Source of the DNA: a candidate division FCPU426 bacterium
Lineage (GTDB): Bacteria; Oederibacteriota; JAAXVQ01; JAUVAV01
NCBI GenBank assembly: GCA_030591525.1
Contig: JAUVAV010000002.1
Coordinates: 1-64,000, forward strand
DNA length: 64,000 nucleotides
Reading direction: 5' to 3'
The stretch's first letter is position 1, and every line of letters begins with the position of its first letter. Positions 17,328-27,900 of this stretch are shown here, one piece after another. The notes under the pieces are model-generated. The model saw nothing but the letters and a program-made list of their open reading frames with translations, was not told where the DNA came from and searched no databases. The position numbers were made by a program, and so were the translations under genes.

Positions 17328-18353
17328 TTATCCTTTGGGACGCGAATTTATGACCATGTCAGCCGCCAGGGACAAAGCGGCTGACATGGAACCAGCTTGG
17401 GCCAGACCTTTTCCTGCCAGATCAAAAGCTGTGCCATGATCTGGTGAAGTGCGAATAATTGGGAGACCGGCAGTTATATTAACCCCTCGGTGAATCGCCT
17501 CCATTTTAAAAGGAATAAGCCCCTGGTCATGATACATGCATACTATCAAATCAAAAGATCGCATTATATCATTAGTAAACAAAGTATCAGGAGAGTATGG
17601 CCCGGTGACTTTAAACCTTTTATTATGGGCTAAATCCCGGATCGCTGGAATAATCTCCCGGATTTCTTCCCGGCCAAAAATACCGGCTTCGCCGGCATGA
17701 GGATTTAGTCCTGCTACTGCAATACGCGGCTGTTTAATATTGAGTCGCTCCTGTAGCTCCTTAACGGCAATATGAATAATTTTAATAATTCGCTGCCGGG
17801 TAATTAATTTCGGTACCCGGGCTATGGGCTCATGAATAGTCACTAATACCAGCCTGAACTTCCCATCCACAAACATCATGGCAAAATCCCTGGTTTTGGT
17901 TAACCGTCCGAGAAACTCAGTATGCCCGGAAAGAAATACTCCGGCAGCATGCCAAGCTTGCTTACAAATCGGAGCCGTTACTACGGCATCCGCTTCCTGG
18001 TTTAAAACAAATTTCACGGCGCGCTCAACCGCTTTATAAGATATCCGGCCGGTATAAGGGGTCCATTTTCCTGGTTTTATTCTACTGTGTGGAATGGAAT
18101 GATGCCAAACCGGTAAATGTCCAGGCCTAAACTCAACCTGACTTAACTCCTTGACCGGAATAACCTGTATATCAGCATGACAGATTTTAACTGCCTGGCG
18201 AATAACTTCCGGATCGCCCACCACCAGGGGCCGAATTCTCGCGGCGAGTTTTTTATCTTGCAGGGATTTTATTATAACCTCAGGCCCTATTCCAGCCGGA
18301 TCTCCCATGGAGATAGCTAAGCGGGGTTTGTAGGTTTTATCTCGGATTGGCAT
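17328..18353 (-). CDS. pdxA: 4-hydroxythreonine-4-phosphate dehydrogenase
   Basis: NAD-dependent, metal-using enzyme of the DXP-dependent pyridoxal phosphate pathway. The protein is 341 aa from the chosen start. SMGDPAGIGPEV lies near residue 16. The metal/substrate residues GHTEFLG, MYHDQGLIPFK and TSPDHGTAFDLAGKG are present. I chose ATG 18351-18353 because the N-terminus then matches the family. It overlaps the DUF1848 gene by 17 bp, indicating one transcript. A longer start (to 18422) would add residues unlike the family. PdxA2-type enzymes act on other hydroxy acids, so substrate is inferred. Confidence 0.92.
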   Translation of the reverse strand: MPIRDKTYKPRLAISMGDPAGIGPEVIIKSLQDKKLAARIRPLVVGDPEVIRQAVKICHADIQVIPVKELSQVEFRPGHLPVWHHSIPHSRIKPGKWTPYTGRISYKAVERAVKFVLNQEADAVVTAPICKQAWHAAGVFLSGHTEFLGRLTKTRDFAMMFVDGKFRLVLVTIHEPIARVPKLITRQRIIKIIHIAVKELQERLNIKQPRIAVAGLNPHAGEAGIFGREEIREIIPAIRDLAHNKRFKVTGPYSPDTLFTNDIMRSFDLIVCMYHDQGLIPFKMEAIHRGVNITAGLPIIRTSPDHGTAFDLAGKGLAQAGSMSAALSLAADMVINSRPKG

Positions 18354-19179
18354 AGCAATACACGCATCCTTGGGGACAGGCCATTTGATAGGACCCAATA
18401 TCCACAGATAAAGTACATCCACAATCCGGACGCTGTCCAGTATCCTTTTTTAAAACAGCTATTTCTTTTTGAGGATGTAATCTAGTCAGCAATTCACCAT
18501 CTATGCATCGGGCTGGTTTTATGCCAAATGGCGTAAGGTCCGGAGAACAACAAGCCCTAACTTCCATTCCTTTTTTTTGCGCTGTCTCTTGAAGCCGCTC
18601 TGATATCTCCTGTGTCCGGTCGGAACCGGGCGTAACCCAAGGTAGCTTGTATTTACCCGCACGGTAGCGCGACTTTTTGTACCATTGGCAGAGGGATACT
18701 GTCACCGTCCTCAAACCGGCCGCAGATGCGGCCGCGGCAATCCGCTCAAATGCCTCCAGATTGCTTTGAATATCGCCGCCTTCCCGCCAAAATACAATGG
18801 GATCAAAACGCCAGTTTACGCGTCCGGGGTCTCCGGCTAACTCGATTAGTTCCCGGAATTGATGAACGGCTTTTTCCAGGGGTATTATGCCGGGTTCAAG
18901 TAAAGTGCCGCCCAACCCGGTTATGGTAAAATGAAAAAAAACCTGCTTATAGTGTCCCAATCGCTCACGCAATCCTCCGGCATTCTCCAGGAGGGATGAA
19001 TAATCCTTAGACCATAGTACCAGGGTATGTACTAATGCCGGCTTAAGCTCTACCAGTCTTTCCCTGCCGTTAAAGGGATTTTTTACCTTAACCTGCCCCT
19101 CGCGCAACCAGGCCGACAGGGTTTCCGGGAAACAGCGGGGTAGATCCGTGCGTCGGGAAGCGGAAATAACTTGCAGCAT
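18337..19179 (-). CDS. DUF1848 protein with C-terminal cysteine cluster
   Basis: A 280-aa protein of the DUF1848 family, function unknown. It begins MLQVISASRRTDLPR, which is typical. It ends with a cysteine-rich segment (CGCTL, then CPQGCVYCYAN) spaced like an Fe-S binding site of the radical-SAM or photolyase-related kind. The CxYCYA ending is the family hallmark. ATG 19177-19179 is 1 bp before the stop of the cyclase-like gene upstream, so the two are translationally close. A redox or radical-SAM role is inference from the cysteines only. Confidence 0.8.
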   Translation of the reverse strand: MLQVISASRRTDLPRCFPETLSAWLREGQVKVKNPFNGRERLVELKPALVHTLVLWSKDYSSLLENAGGLRERLGHYKQVFFHFTITGLGGTLLEPGIIPLEKAVHQFRELIELAGDPGRVNWRFDPIVFWREGGDIQSNLEAFERIAAAASAAGLRTVTVSLCQWYKKSRYRAGKYKLPWVTPGSDRTQEISERLQETAQKKGMEVRACCSPDLTPFGIKPARCIDGELLTRLHPQKEIAVLKKDTGQRPDCGCTLSVDIGSYQMACPQGCVYCYANPR

Positions 19180-19180
19180 T

Positions 19181-21607
19181 TTATTCCGAAGAGCCGAATT
19201 GTTTATCCAAGGGGGACCCCGGAAGAGCAACTTCGCAAATCCGGCAGGGATTTTCTATCCCCTTTAACAAAACCGGTTCGGCCATTTCTCTTAGAATTAT
19301 TCTTTTTTTCAACTGCATATCATGGTAAAAAAACAAAACCTCATCCTTGAAATTGGGTTCCTCGGAAGAAAGCGATTTTATCTCGACTTCCTGCTGAATC
19401 TGATCAAATAATTCCCGGGTAATAACTATGCCACGGTTAAATAGTTTTTGATCCCAGGAATAGGCATTAAAAGGAAATGGCGGAGAATAGTGGGTTTCAA
19501 TATAATTTTTTACCAGATCCGAGGATCCTGAAAGCCGGGCTGACTGGGTCAAGCATGGCGAGATCACAATCGGTATCTTATTTTCATGATCTTCGCCCAC
19601 CAGGGCATAAAACAGCTCTCCGTTGGTCAACGCCATCCCGATATCCACCCGTGGCATTGAAAATCCCAAGGCCACCTTGGATAAAACATTACGCAGAACG
19701 GTCTCTGAAATCACATCGGTATCGGACTGGGATAACTGCGTTAAAAATTCCAGCACTTCCGGTTTTACCCCTTTTTTCACGAGACCGGACAGCACTTCCC
19801 TTATCTTTCGGGGCTGCCGGGGATTCACTCCCAACTCGCTGGCGGCTTGATAAATCTCTCTAGCCTTACGTATGTGCCCCTCCCGGGAAACTCCCTTAAG
19901 CTTGTTAAAACGGACGGCTATCAAATAAGCGGCGCGAATTGCATTCACGGCCCGCATATAGTATGCGGCATAGCCGTCGCCGGCAAAATAAATTCGCTGC
20001 CCGTGACAAGACAAGGCTCCGGTGTTAACCGCAGTGAGATAAGGCGCCAAGTAAGAGGCGGTATCCTTGGTCAGTTTCATTGTGGTTTCCGTCGAATTGC
20101 GCAGATCGGCAAACATAAAAATCACATGCTCTCTCCGCTGATCCGTCAGCGGATAAATCTCCCCCTCCGGCCGGCAGATAAAGAGATTGCCTTCCACAAA
20201 ACCGTTCTCAACCTCGGTTTGGTGCTGGGACCAGACCGGTTTGGAAACCCAACGGTTTTTGGTGCCCTGCTCCTGCTTTTCCAATATCAAATCATAGCCG
20301 CGCCATAGCCTCAGCCCCTGCCAATCTAAAACCTGGTTGGTATTCCTCCCGTAATGGGAACGCAACAGGCGAAAATCCTCCGCCAGGGTAATGTAATGGC
20401 TGATACGCTGGAGGGTCTTATCTAGTTCCATCAGTAATTCCCGCTTCCTAAGCGGGGCCCAAAAAGTCCTGCGGCTTTGGTTAACTATCTTTACTCCTTC
20501 TTTCAGGCTGGTGCGTATCGCGTCCACTTCCGGATAATGCTTTCCGCGCAGCATCTTCAGAAACCGTCTCCGTAGCGAGGGTTTGGTGAGCAACTCTCCC
20601 ATCTGCCTCTCGTTGGCCACAAAAGATATAATCTCGCGGGCATCCAAAGATGAGCGCAGGTATTCACGCAGACTGCTCCGCAGCCGCACCCGGGCGTTTT
20701 CAAAAATCAATTTAGTGCGAAGCTCGCTTTGGCGGCGAACGGATTTCAGCAAACACCGGCGTTCCTTGCGCTGCTGCCAAAGCCAGATCAAGGTAGCAGG
20801 CTCGGCTAAGGAGCGTTTAAGATTTTTAGCTTCCATTTTTTTGCTTTTAAATACCATTTGTCCCAGCTGGGTCATCAACTGGTTGCGCAGGTACTGGGAA
20901 ATTTGGTAAGGATTCGGTCCCATCAGGCTTTCTTCCAGCAATCCGGCGTCCGCTGCATCTATAAATCCCCAGATGAAGGGATTTAGCAGACGACGGTCAC
21001 AATCGTCTATTTCCGGATTTCCCAGTTTTTCCGCGCGCTGGCGCCGAAGTTCTTTGCTCTCCTCGACTTGTTTGAAAACCAGTACCAGAGAACGTCCCAG
21101 AGTCAGACGCGCGGTAGTGGCCAACCGGCCCAAACTCTCGATATTTTTTTCAAAATGTTCCGAAATGATCTCTGCTATCAAAGTGGCCAAGGCGAGCAGC
21201 ACTAAATAATTAAGGCGGGAAATGCCGGAAGCGTGTTCCTGAATTATGGCATTTAAACGCAGGCCGCGATAGGCCTCGGCCACGGCCGCCAGTTCATGGT
21301 TGACCCAGTGCTGGAAGCTTTGCATTTTCAGGCGGGGAGTTTCACACCATTGGTCGAAAAAGATATCCGCCAGTTCCGAATCCGGTATTGTAAACACCAT
21401 ATCGGCTTTCGGTCCGGCTTCCTGCAGCATTTCAGAAAATCGCTCCACCGCCTGTAATACCAGTTTCTCAATCCCCCCCTCACCTTGCTGCGGGGGCGGA
21501 AAAGCCGCTTGATGAAATTTCATTCGGCCGCCGTAATTCACTTCAGAGGAATGGTGTTCAAAAACAAAACAATCCCGGCGTTCGGGTAAAATATGTCGAG
21601 TTTTCAT
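19181..21607 (-). CDS. Large protein with divergent class III nucleotidyl cyclase domain
   Basis: An 808-aa protein. Residues 1-480 are a helical region with several Arg-rich segments (about 250-360) that I do not recognise. Residues about 495-700 resemble a class III adenylyl/guanylyl cyclase: FADLRNST carries the first metal Asp near residue 501, FAGDGYAAYY the second near 543, and VDIGMALTNGELFYALVGEDHENK plus TQSARL (near 689) the later strands. The usual Asn before the transition-state Arg is replaced, and about 90 residues are inserted between GDG and VDIGMAL. A CRIC motif ends the protein. It may make or bind a cyclic nucleotide, or be inactive. It lies between a TPR lipoprotein and DUF1848. 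Confidence 0.65.
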   Translation of the reverse strand: MKTRHILPERRDCFVFEHHSSEVNYGGRMKFHQAAFPPPQQGEGGIEKLVLQAVERFSEMLQEAGPKADMVFTIPDSELADIFFDQWCETPRLKMQSFQHWVNHELAAVAEAYRGLRLNAIIQEHASGISRLNYLVLLALATLIAEIISEHFEKNIESLGRLATTARLTLGRSLVLVFKQVEESKELRRQRAEKLGNPEIDDCDRRLLNPFIWGFIDAADAGLLEESLMGPNPYQISQYLRNQLMTQLGQMVFKSKKMEAKNLKRSLAEPATLIWLWQQRKERRCLLKSVRRQSELRTKLIFENARVRLRSSLREYLRSSLDAREIISFVANERQMGELLTKPSLRRRFLKMLRGKHYPEVDAIRTSLKEGVKIVNQSRRTFWAPLRKRELLMELDKTLQRISHYITLAEDFRLLRSHYGRNTNQVLDWQGLRLWRGYDLILEKQEQGTKNRWVSKPVWSQHQTEVENGFVEGNLFICRPEGEIYPLTDQRREHVIFMFADLRNSTETTMKLTKDTASYLAPYLTAVNTGALSCHGQRIYFAGDGYAAYYMRAVNAIRAAYLIAVRFNKLKGVSREGHIRKAREIYQAASELGVNPRQPRKIREVLSGLVKKGVKPEVLEFLTQLSQSDTDVISETVLRNVLSKVALGFSMPRVDIGMALTNGELFYALVGEDHENKIPIVISPCLTQSARLSGSSDLVKNYIETHYSPPFPFNAYSWDQKLFNRGIVITRELFDQIQQEVEIKSLSSEEPNFKDEVLFFYHDMQLKKRIILREMAEPVLLKGIENPCRICEVALPGSPLDKQFGSSE

Positions 21608-21631
21608 AAGTATGGTTTCCCTTTCTATAGC

Positions 21632-22774
21632 CTACTGCATTTCCTGCTGCACACGCTGTATATTCACACGCGCCTTCTCATGCCCGGGATCGAGCGCCAA
21701 AACCTGTTTCCAGGCAGTCAAGGCCTCATTCACTTTCCCGCGTTGATAGGCGGCCAACCCGTCGGCGTAATAGGCTTGCGCGCGGCGGGAATTCAATAAT
21801 TTCTCTTCCGCCAACTCACGGCGGACCCGCGTCAACCATTCACGACACTCGACATTTCCGGGATCCTCGGCCAAAGTTTTTTCCCATTCGCGGACCGCGC
21901 CGGTTAAATCTCCCTGGCAATACAAGGCCGCGCCAAGCTTAAACCGGCGGCGTGATCCGGAACGGGCATCAGCCTGTTTTCCCTCTTGTTTAATAGCCGC
22001 CCGGGCGCGGCGCTTTCCTTTGCCCGCCGCTTTATGCGAGGGAAAAACGTAAAGAATCTTCTTAAAATAGCTTAAAGCGCTGCGAAAGCGTCCTGCCTCT
22101 AAAGCCTGTTCGGCCCGCCGCAGTTCCCGTTTCGCCCAATTTTTCAACTTTCCCGCAGTCCACGACAATCCGTTTTTTACTTCTTCCAGAGCCGGATCCC
22201 TTCTGGCAAGATCGCGCCAATGGTCATGCGCTTTAAACCATCGACCTTTGTGCTCTGCCGCTCTGGCCAGGCTTATTAAACTCTTGATTTTATGCTCTTG
22301 CTGCCGCTCGGCCAAAGCCCGGTGGGTCATTTCCAGATATTTCTTCAATTGGGGCTGATCCGGATTAAGTTTGGCCGCTTCGGAATAACCCGCCTCAGCG
22401 CCGTCCCAGTCTTTTTTTCGAAAAGCACGCATACCCTGATGGTACAAATCCCTGGTCAGATTATCAAAAACGCAGTCCGGGTCTCCCACGTAGATTTCAT
22501 CCGCCAGGCGTTCCAGGCCGGCCCGGGCCGGCTGATTATGCGGATCCCTGGCTAAAACATGCTGCCATATACTCTTCGCTTCTTTCAACTGGTTTTGGCA
22601 ATAATGCTCTTCGGCCTTCTCCAGTTCAGCGCCTGTTCTTTGGGTAAGATCTGCAGGGGTTTTAACTTGCTCCTCCGGACATGATCCGGCTATTCTTTGA
22701 TGACAGCCGGCAAGAACTGCTATTACTAGAAAATATACTACTGGAACGAGACTTTTCACGCCAGGCTTTACCAT
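21632..22774 (-). CDS. TPR-repeat lipoprotein
   Basis: A 380-aa protein. The hydrophobic N-terminus ends in the lipobox VLAGC (Cys near residue 24), so it is probably an exported lipoprotein. At least five tetratricopeptide units follow, e.g. around residues 50-90, 105-150 and 340-378 (AYYADGLAAYQRGKVNEALTAWKQVLALDP). TPRs bind partner proteins; none is identified here. ATG 22772-22774 overlaps the DUF192 gene end by 7 bp, and the cyclase-like gene follows after 24 bp. The grouping suggests a shared envelope or signalling role (inference). Confidence 0.82.
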   Translation of the reverse strand: MVKPGVKSLVPVVYFLVIAVLAGCHQRIAGSCPEEQVKTPADLTQRTGAELEKAEEHYCQNQLKEAKSIWQHVLARDPHNQPARAGLERLADEIYVGDPDCVFDNLTRDLYHQGMRAFRKKDWDGAEAGYSEAAKLNPDQPQLKKYLEMTHRALAERQQEHKIKSLISLARAAEHKGRWFKAHDHWRDLARRDPALEEVKNGLSWTAGKLKNWAKRELRRAEQALEAGRFRSALSYFKKILYVFPSHKAAGKGKRRARAAIKQEGKQADARSGSRRRFKLGAALYCQGDLTGAVREWEKTLAEDPGNVECREWLTRVRRELAEEKLLNSRRAQAYYADGLAAYQRGKVNEALTAWKQVLALDPGHEKARVNIQRVQQEMQ

Positions 22775-23121
22775 CCCTTACCGTTAATCTGCTCCAGCAG
22801 ATCTCCCTTTTGACACACGCGTCCCTGGCAGGTCCCGGCTGCCAGTTCGAGTACTCCGCGGCAAGATGGTTTAAAAGGACCGATTCTCCATGGCAACAAA
22901 GTGCAAACCTCCAGCACTAATCCCTTAGTATCAATATAAACCGCATCAATAGTAAACCGCAAGCCCCAGGAATGCACCCCTCGGCAGGGGGTTAAATAAA
23001 GCCCTTGGCCCGGCCGGGGACCGGCATGATTGAGCCAGCCCGTCAGCCGCCCCCAAAAGCTCCGAACTTCCCTTACCTCCGGCGCCAGTATATTCCCGCG
23101 GGTCACATTCACAATTTGCAT
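22768..23121 (-). CDS. DUF192 family protein
   Basis: A 117-aa protein with the DUF192 pattern: SFWGRLTGWL, then GQGLYLTPCRGVHSWGLRFTIDAVYID, in which the HSWGLRF/IDAVYID stretch is the conserved core. VLELAAGTC follows and fits the end of the domain. The family has no established biochemical role. The protein lacks an obvious signal peptide here. It is the first gene of the long minus-strand run down to rsmA and faces the tolC gene across a 286-bp divergent gap (23122-23407) that must hold promoters for both sides. Confidence 0.82.
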   Translation of the reverse strand: MQIVNVTRGNILAPEVREVRSFWGRLTGWLNHAGPRPGQGLYLTPCRGVHSWGLRFTIDAVYIDTKGLVLEVCTLLPWRIGPFKPSCRGVLELAAGTCQGRVCQKGDLLEQINGKGW

Positions 23122-23363
23122 GAGATTGATTCTAGCAAATTTTTACTTTCTATTCAATGATATGATAAACAAGTTTTTGTAATATTTTAATTATTCACTT
23201 TGGTTTTTCTGTTCATGGTTTATGCAACAAATCGTAACACCCGCATTTTTTCTCGACTAAATATTATTTATCTGTTATAAAAATAAGTTGTTGAATTATA
23301 GGGACAATTCATAAATTACCCCCTGCAAAATAATACCCGTAACGTTACTGTACAAAACCTTGG

Positions 23364-23387
23364 CGGGAGTGTAACTCCCGGGTTTTT
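23364..23387 (+). terminator. Hairpin with T-run in the tolC leader
   Basis: CGGGAGT GTA ACTCCCG followed by GGTTTTT, 20 bp upstream of the tolC ATG. It has the form of an intrinsic terminator and could be an attenuator for the efflux operon. A GTAACGTTAC palindrome at about 23339-23348 might be an operator. Confidence 0.4.
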
Positions 23388-23407
23388 GACGGACATCAGG
23401 AGGATGT

Positions 23408-24970
23408 ATGATAAAAATCATGTATACAAAAAGAGGTTATGTTCTTTCCACTCCCAGGACTCCTTTTTTTATCGCCTTGCTGGCCGGTCTAAGCCTATGT
23501 TTTTCTGCCGTTCTTTCCCCGGCTGACTCAATTACCTTTGAGGCCGCTTTGAACCAGGCTCTCAAAAGCAATTCCAGCATTAAACAGTCCATGTCAGACC
23601 TTAAAAAATCCCAAGCCCTGGTGGAAAAAACCTATGGAATGTTCGACCTCCAGTTGGACGGCAATCTAACTTATTCCGCAACCAAAACTGAGGCCGCCTC
23701 CGTTCTCGCGCCTGAGGAAACCGAGGTTCTTGCGTACAAATTTTCTTTATCCGAAAAAATATTTACCGGCGGACGCTTAAGCCTGGATTACAATTCTTCC
23801 TGGACCAATCTTCTCTATCCGGAAAGCGGGGCTGACCCAGGCTTGCCGGGAATGGACCTTTCTATGTTCACTGCCGGCGTCAATCCCGCTTATCAGCCAG
23901 CCTGGTCCCTGGGCTTTTCCCAGCCCCTGCTCAAGGATTTGCTGGGACGGCCGGATCAAGTTGCCATTCAGATCGGCAAGTGCACGATCCGGTTATCCCG
24001 CGAACAATTAAAAAACACTATCCTTGAACAGGTTTCGGGATTACGGGAAGCTTATTTTTCCGTAATCCTGGCCGGGACGGTTTTAAACATCCAGAAAGAA
24101 AACTTGAAAGATTCGGAGGCCTTTTACCGCCAAACTCTCAAACTCAAGCAGATCGGCATGCGGGAAGAAAAAGATGTGCTTCAGACCAAGGCCTCGCTTT
24201 TAAATGCCCGGGCGGAAATCGCGCCCGCAAAAAACCAGGTAAAAGCCGCCCAAGAAAACTTTTTCCAGTTAGCCGGTTTTCCTGCCGCGCAATGGGAGAC
24301 CCTGACTCTGAATATAGAAAAAAGCGTTCCGGCAATTGAATTCCCGCGTGAACTGACACCGAAACTGGAAACCCGTCTGATCAAAAGCCAACCAGCCGTG
24401 ATCAGCTCTCAATTAGGCCGGGAAATCGCTAAATTAAGTAAACGGATCGCGGACAACGCCGCCTGGCCGGCTTTAAACTTATTTGGTAATTACGGGCTCA
24501 GCGGCCTGGACGAATCTTTCAGCTCAAGTCATGAGAAGCTGTTTTCGAATAACTACCCGGCTTTTGCCGTAGGTCTGAATTTCACAATGTATCTCCCCGA
24601 TCGTAACCGCTCGGGAGATATCACCATAAAAAACGAGGATCTGGCCAAGGCCGAAGAACAGCTGGCTTTTCTGGAAAAAACCACCAGAATCCGGATTCGT
24701 CATGCGCAGCGAAGCTTATTGTCCGCCCAGCAGAATTACGAATTGAAAAAATCCAGCTGTGAACTCCTGGAGCAATATCTCAAAATCCAGAATAAGCATT
24801 TTTTCCAGGGAAGAATCTCGACCCGGGAGCTCTTAATGGCACATGGGGATTATCATGGCGCTCAGTTTAAGGAAAGCCATGCCTTTTTCGAATACCTCAA
24901 GGCTGTAAATACCTGGAATAACCTCACCGGCCAATATGACCAATATTATACTAGCTTGGCAAAGGAGTGA
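23408..24970 (+). CDS. tolC: TolC-family outer-membrane efflux protein
   Basis: A 520-aa protein that forms the outer-membrane channel of a tripartite pump. A hydrophobic signal region spans about residues 17-38. Two related halves of long amphipathic helices follow (ALNQALKSNSSIKQS near residue 50, LKQIGMREEKDVLQTKASLLNA near 240, QGRISTRELLMAHGDY near 475), as in OEP-family proteins. The ATG has AGGAGG 4 bp upstream. The RND gene starts 4 bp after its stop, with its ribosome-binding site inside this gene's end. No membrane fusion protein gene is in the operon. Confidence 0.88.
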   Translation: MIKIMYTKRGYVLSTPRTPFFIALLAGLSLCFSAVLSPADSITFEAALNQALKSNSSIKQSMSDLKKSQALVEKTYGMFDLQLDGNLTYSATKTEAASVLAPEETEVLAYKFSLSEKIFTGGRLSLDYNSSWTNLLYPESGADPGLPGMDLSMFTAGVNPAYQPAWSLGFSQPLLKDLLGRPDQVAIQIGKCTIRLSREQLKNTILEQVSGLREAYFSVILAGTVLNIQKENLKDSEAFYRQTLKLKQIGMREEKDVLQTKASLLNARAEIAPAKNQVKAAQENFFQLAGFPAAQWETLTLNIEKSVPAIEFPRELTPKLETRLIKSQPAVISSQLGREIAKLSKRIADNAAWPALNLFGNYGLSGLDESFSSSHEKLFSNNYPAFAVGLNFTMYLPDRNRSGDITIKNEDLAKAEEQLAFLEKTTRIRIRHAQRSLLSAQQNYELKKSSCELLEQYLKIQNKHFFQGRISTRELLMAHGDYHGAQFKESHAFFEYLKAVNTWNNLTGQYDQYYTSLAKE

Positions 24971-24974
24971 CCGC

Positions 24975-27900
24975 ATGGGCTTGATACGTTATTTTGCGCA
25001 GAAAAGTATTTTTGTCAATCTGCTGGCAGTATTTGTCACCGTGGCCGGAGGCCTGACTTTTTATAACAGCGCCAAGGAGGTTTTCCCGCAAATTAAGTTG
25101 GGCTATATCGTAATCTATACGGTCTACAGCCAGGCCGGTCCCGAAGAAATCGAGAAACTCATCACCATTCCTATAGAGAATGCCATCGAGGATATCAAGG
25201 ACGTCAAGGATATCACCTCCTGGTCCAGCGAGGGGCTTTCCATGATCGGTGTGGAGCTCGAGCCCAGTACCGAGGATATTGATAAGGTGCTGGATGATAT
25301 CAAGGCTGAGGTGGAAAAAGTCAAGGATTTGCCCCAGGAGGCCGAGGATCCCGAGATTTTTGAGATCTCCTCGGATATATTTCCTTTGATTAATGTCTCG
25401 CTCTCCGGAGGAGAAAACTACGCGCAGCTGCGGGATGCCGCCAAAATCCTGGAAGAAAAAATATCCCGCATCGAGGGCGTGGGCCAAGGTGAAAAATGGG
25501 GATATTATGACAGAGCCATCTGGATCGATGTGGACAAGAACCGGCTGGAAAAATACGGTTTAACGCTTTTTAACTTTATTAGTGTGCTCCAGGACCGGGA
25601 TATTTCCATGCCGGTCGGTAATAAAGTCTTCGGCAAGAAAGAGTATTCCTTACGCTTTCTTTCCCCCATGGACAATGCCCAGGACGTTAAAAATGTCATT
25701 ATCCGCTCCAATGAGGCCGGCCACCATGTCCAGGTCCGGGATGTGGCGCGGGTCAGCGATGGTTTCAAGGACGAGGATCTTTACATGCGCTCCCAAGGGG
25801 AGCGGGCCGTTATGCTGCAGGTCATGAAGCAGCGCGGCTATGATAGTATAAAAATTACCCGGGAAGTGCGCCGGATCGCAGCCGAACTTAAAAAAGAATT
25901 CCCGCCGGACATTCAAATCGCTTTCTCGGACGATACCTCGGTTTATTTAAACAACCGGCTTAAGGTCCTTTATTCCAACGGCGCTTTCGGCGCTCTCCTG
26001 GTCGTGTTCATGCTGCTATTGCTCCTCCGCCCCTCGGTCGCCCTGGCAACCGCCATCGGCCTGCCCGTGGCGTTCACCATGGCCTTTTTCATCACCAAAT
26101 CCGCGGGCCTCTCTTTCAATATGATATCTATTTTCGGCTTTATCATGGTCTTGGGCATGATGGTGGATGACGCCATTGTGGTGGGAGAGAATGTATACCG
26201 TCATTTGGAACACGGCGCCAAACCTTTTGACGCCGCGATTATTGGCGCCAGTGAAATGATTATGCCGGTAATCGCTTCGGTAACCACTACGATTGCCGCC
26301 TTTCTGCCCTTATTAATGGTAGGCGGCATGATGGGTGAATTTTTATCCAGCATTCCCAAGGTAGTTATAATCGCCCTGCTGGCCTCCCTGATTGAATGCT
26401 TTTTTATTCTGCCCTCACACCTGGCTGACTTCGTAAAACCCAAGAAGCATCTAATCTCCGAGGGGGTGCAGGAACACTGGTTCTCCCTTTTACGCAATAA
26501 ATACGGGCAAGCGCTTAATTGGGTTCTGCACCGCAAGCTGATTTTCGCTCTCATGATTTTGGTCCTTTTGGTTGCGAGCGCGGCGCTGGAGTGGAGAAAT
26601 GGCCTGGTCTTTTCCGAGGCCCAAATATCCGAGATCACGGTAAATCTAAAAACCATTAAAGATTATTCTCTGGACGATACTGAAGCCGTGGTCAAGAAAA
26701 TAGAAAAAAAGATCATGCAATTATCCGAGCAGGACCTGGAAGCGGTTAATTCCTACGTGGGCATGCAGGAAAACCGGCAAGGCCCGCCAAAATTCGCTCC
26801 CAACATGGCCCAAATCCGGGTAGTGCTGCATATTGAGGATGAGCGCCAAACCACGGATGCCAATAAAATTGTAACCCAACTGCGCGAATGGATTGGAAAA
26901 CCCACGGGTGTGCAGGAGCTTAAAATTGACCTGGTTAAAGGCGGACCGCCCACCGGAGCCGCGATTGATATCGTGCTTTCCGGCGCCAGTTATGTTGAGC
27001 TGCAAAGCGTATCCAGTGAATTAATGGACCAGATCAGGGAAATAACTCTTCCTGCCAAGAAGTCCGGTTTTTTCTCGCGGCCGGCCCCGGAAAAATCCAT
27101 CCGGCCTGTCAAAGAGCTGTATACTGATTTTGAAGAAGGTAAAAAAGAGCTTCGGCTGATCGTCGATGAAGCCAAGGCCTCCCTGGCCGGAGTTAATTTA
27201 ACCCAGGCCAGCACCCTGCTGCGAGCGGCCATTGCGGGCATTAAATTAAAGACCATTAAGAAGCTCGGGGAAGATATTGACGTAATGGTCCGGGTGAATG
27301 AAAACAATATAACCAGCATCTCTGACCTGCTTTGCCTGAGAGTACCGAACAATATGGGGAACCGGATTTTATTAAAGGAAATTGTGCGCGTGGAAAAGGG
27401 CACCGCTTATTCCGAGCTGAAGCATAAAAACGGCAAGAAGAGCTTATCCGTCCTGGGTACGATTGATAAAACCAAGGCCAACGTCAATGCTGTTAATCAG
27501 AAAATCAAGCCCCTGTTAAAGAAGTTCCGGAAAAAGTTCCCGCGCTTTGAATTTGAGACCGGCGGTGAACAAAAGGAAATGGTGGAAGCCTTCACCGACC
27601 TGGGAAAAGCCTTTGCCGTAGCCCTGTTCCTGATTTTCATTATTCTGGCCACCCTGTTCAATTCCCTGGGCCAGCCGATCATTATCATGCTGGCCATTCC
27701 TTTTGGTTTCATCGGCGTAATGCTGACTCTGATCTTTCACGGCATGCCCATCTCTTTTATGGCCTTCATGGGATTCATCGGCCTGACCGGAGTAGTGGTC
27801 AATGATTCGCTAATCATGGTTTCATTTATCAACAATCTTCGCAAACAGGGAGAAAAAATCGAAAAGGCAATTATTGAGGGAGCTAAAACCCGTTTAAGAC

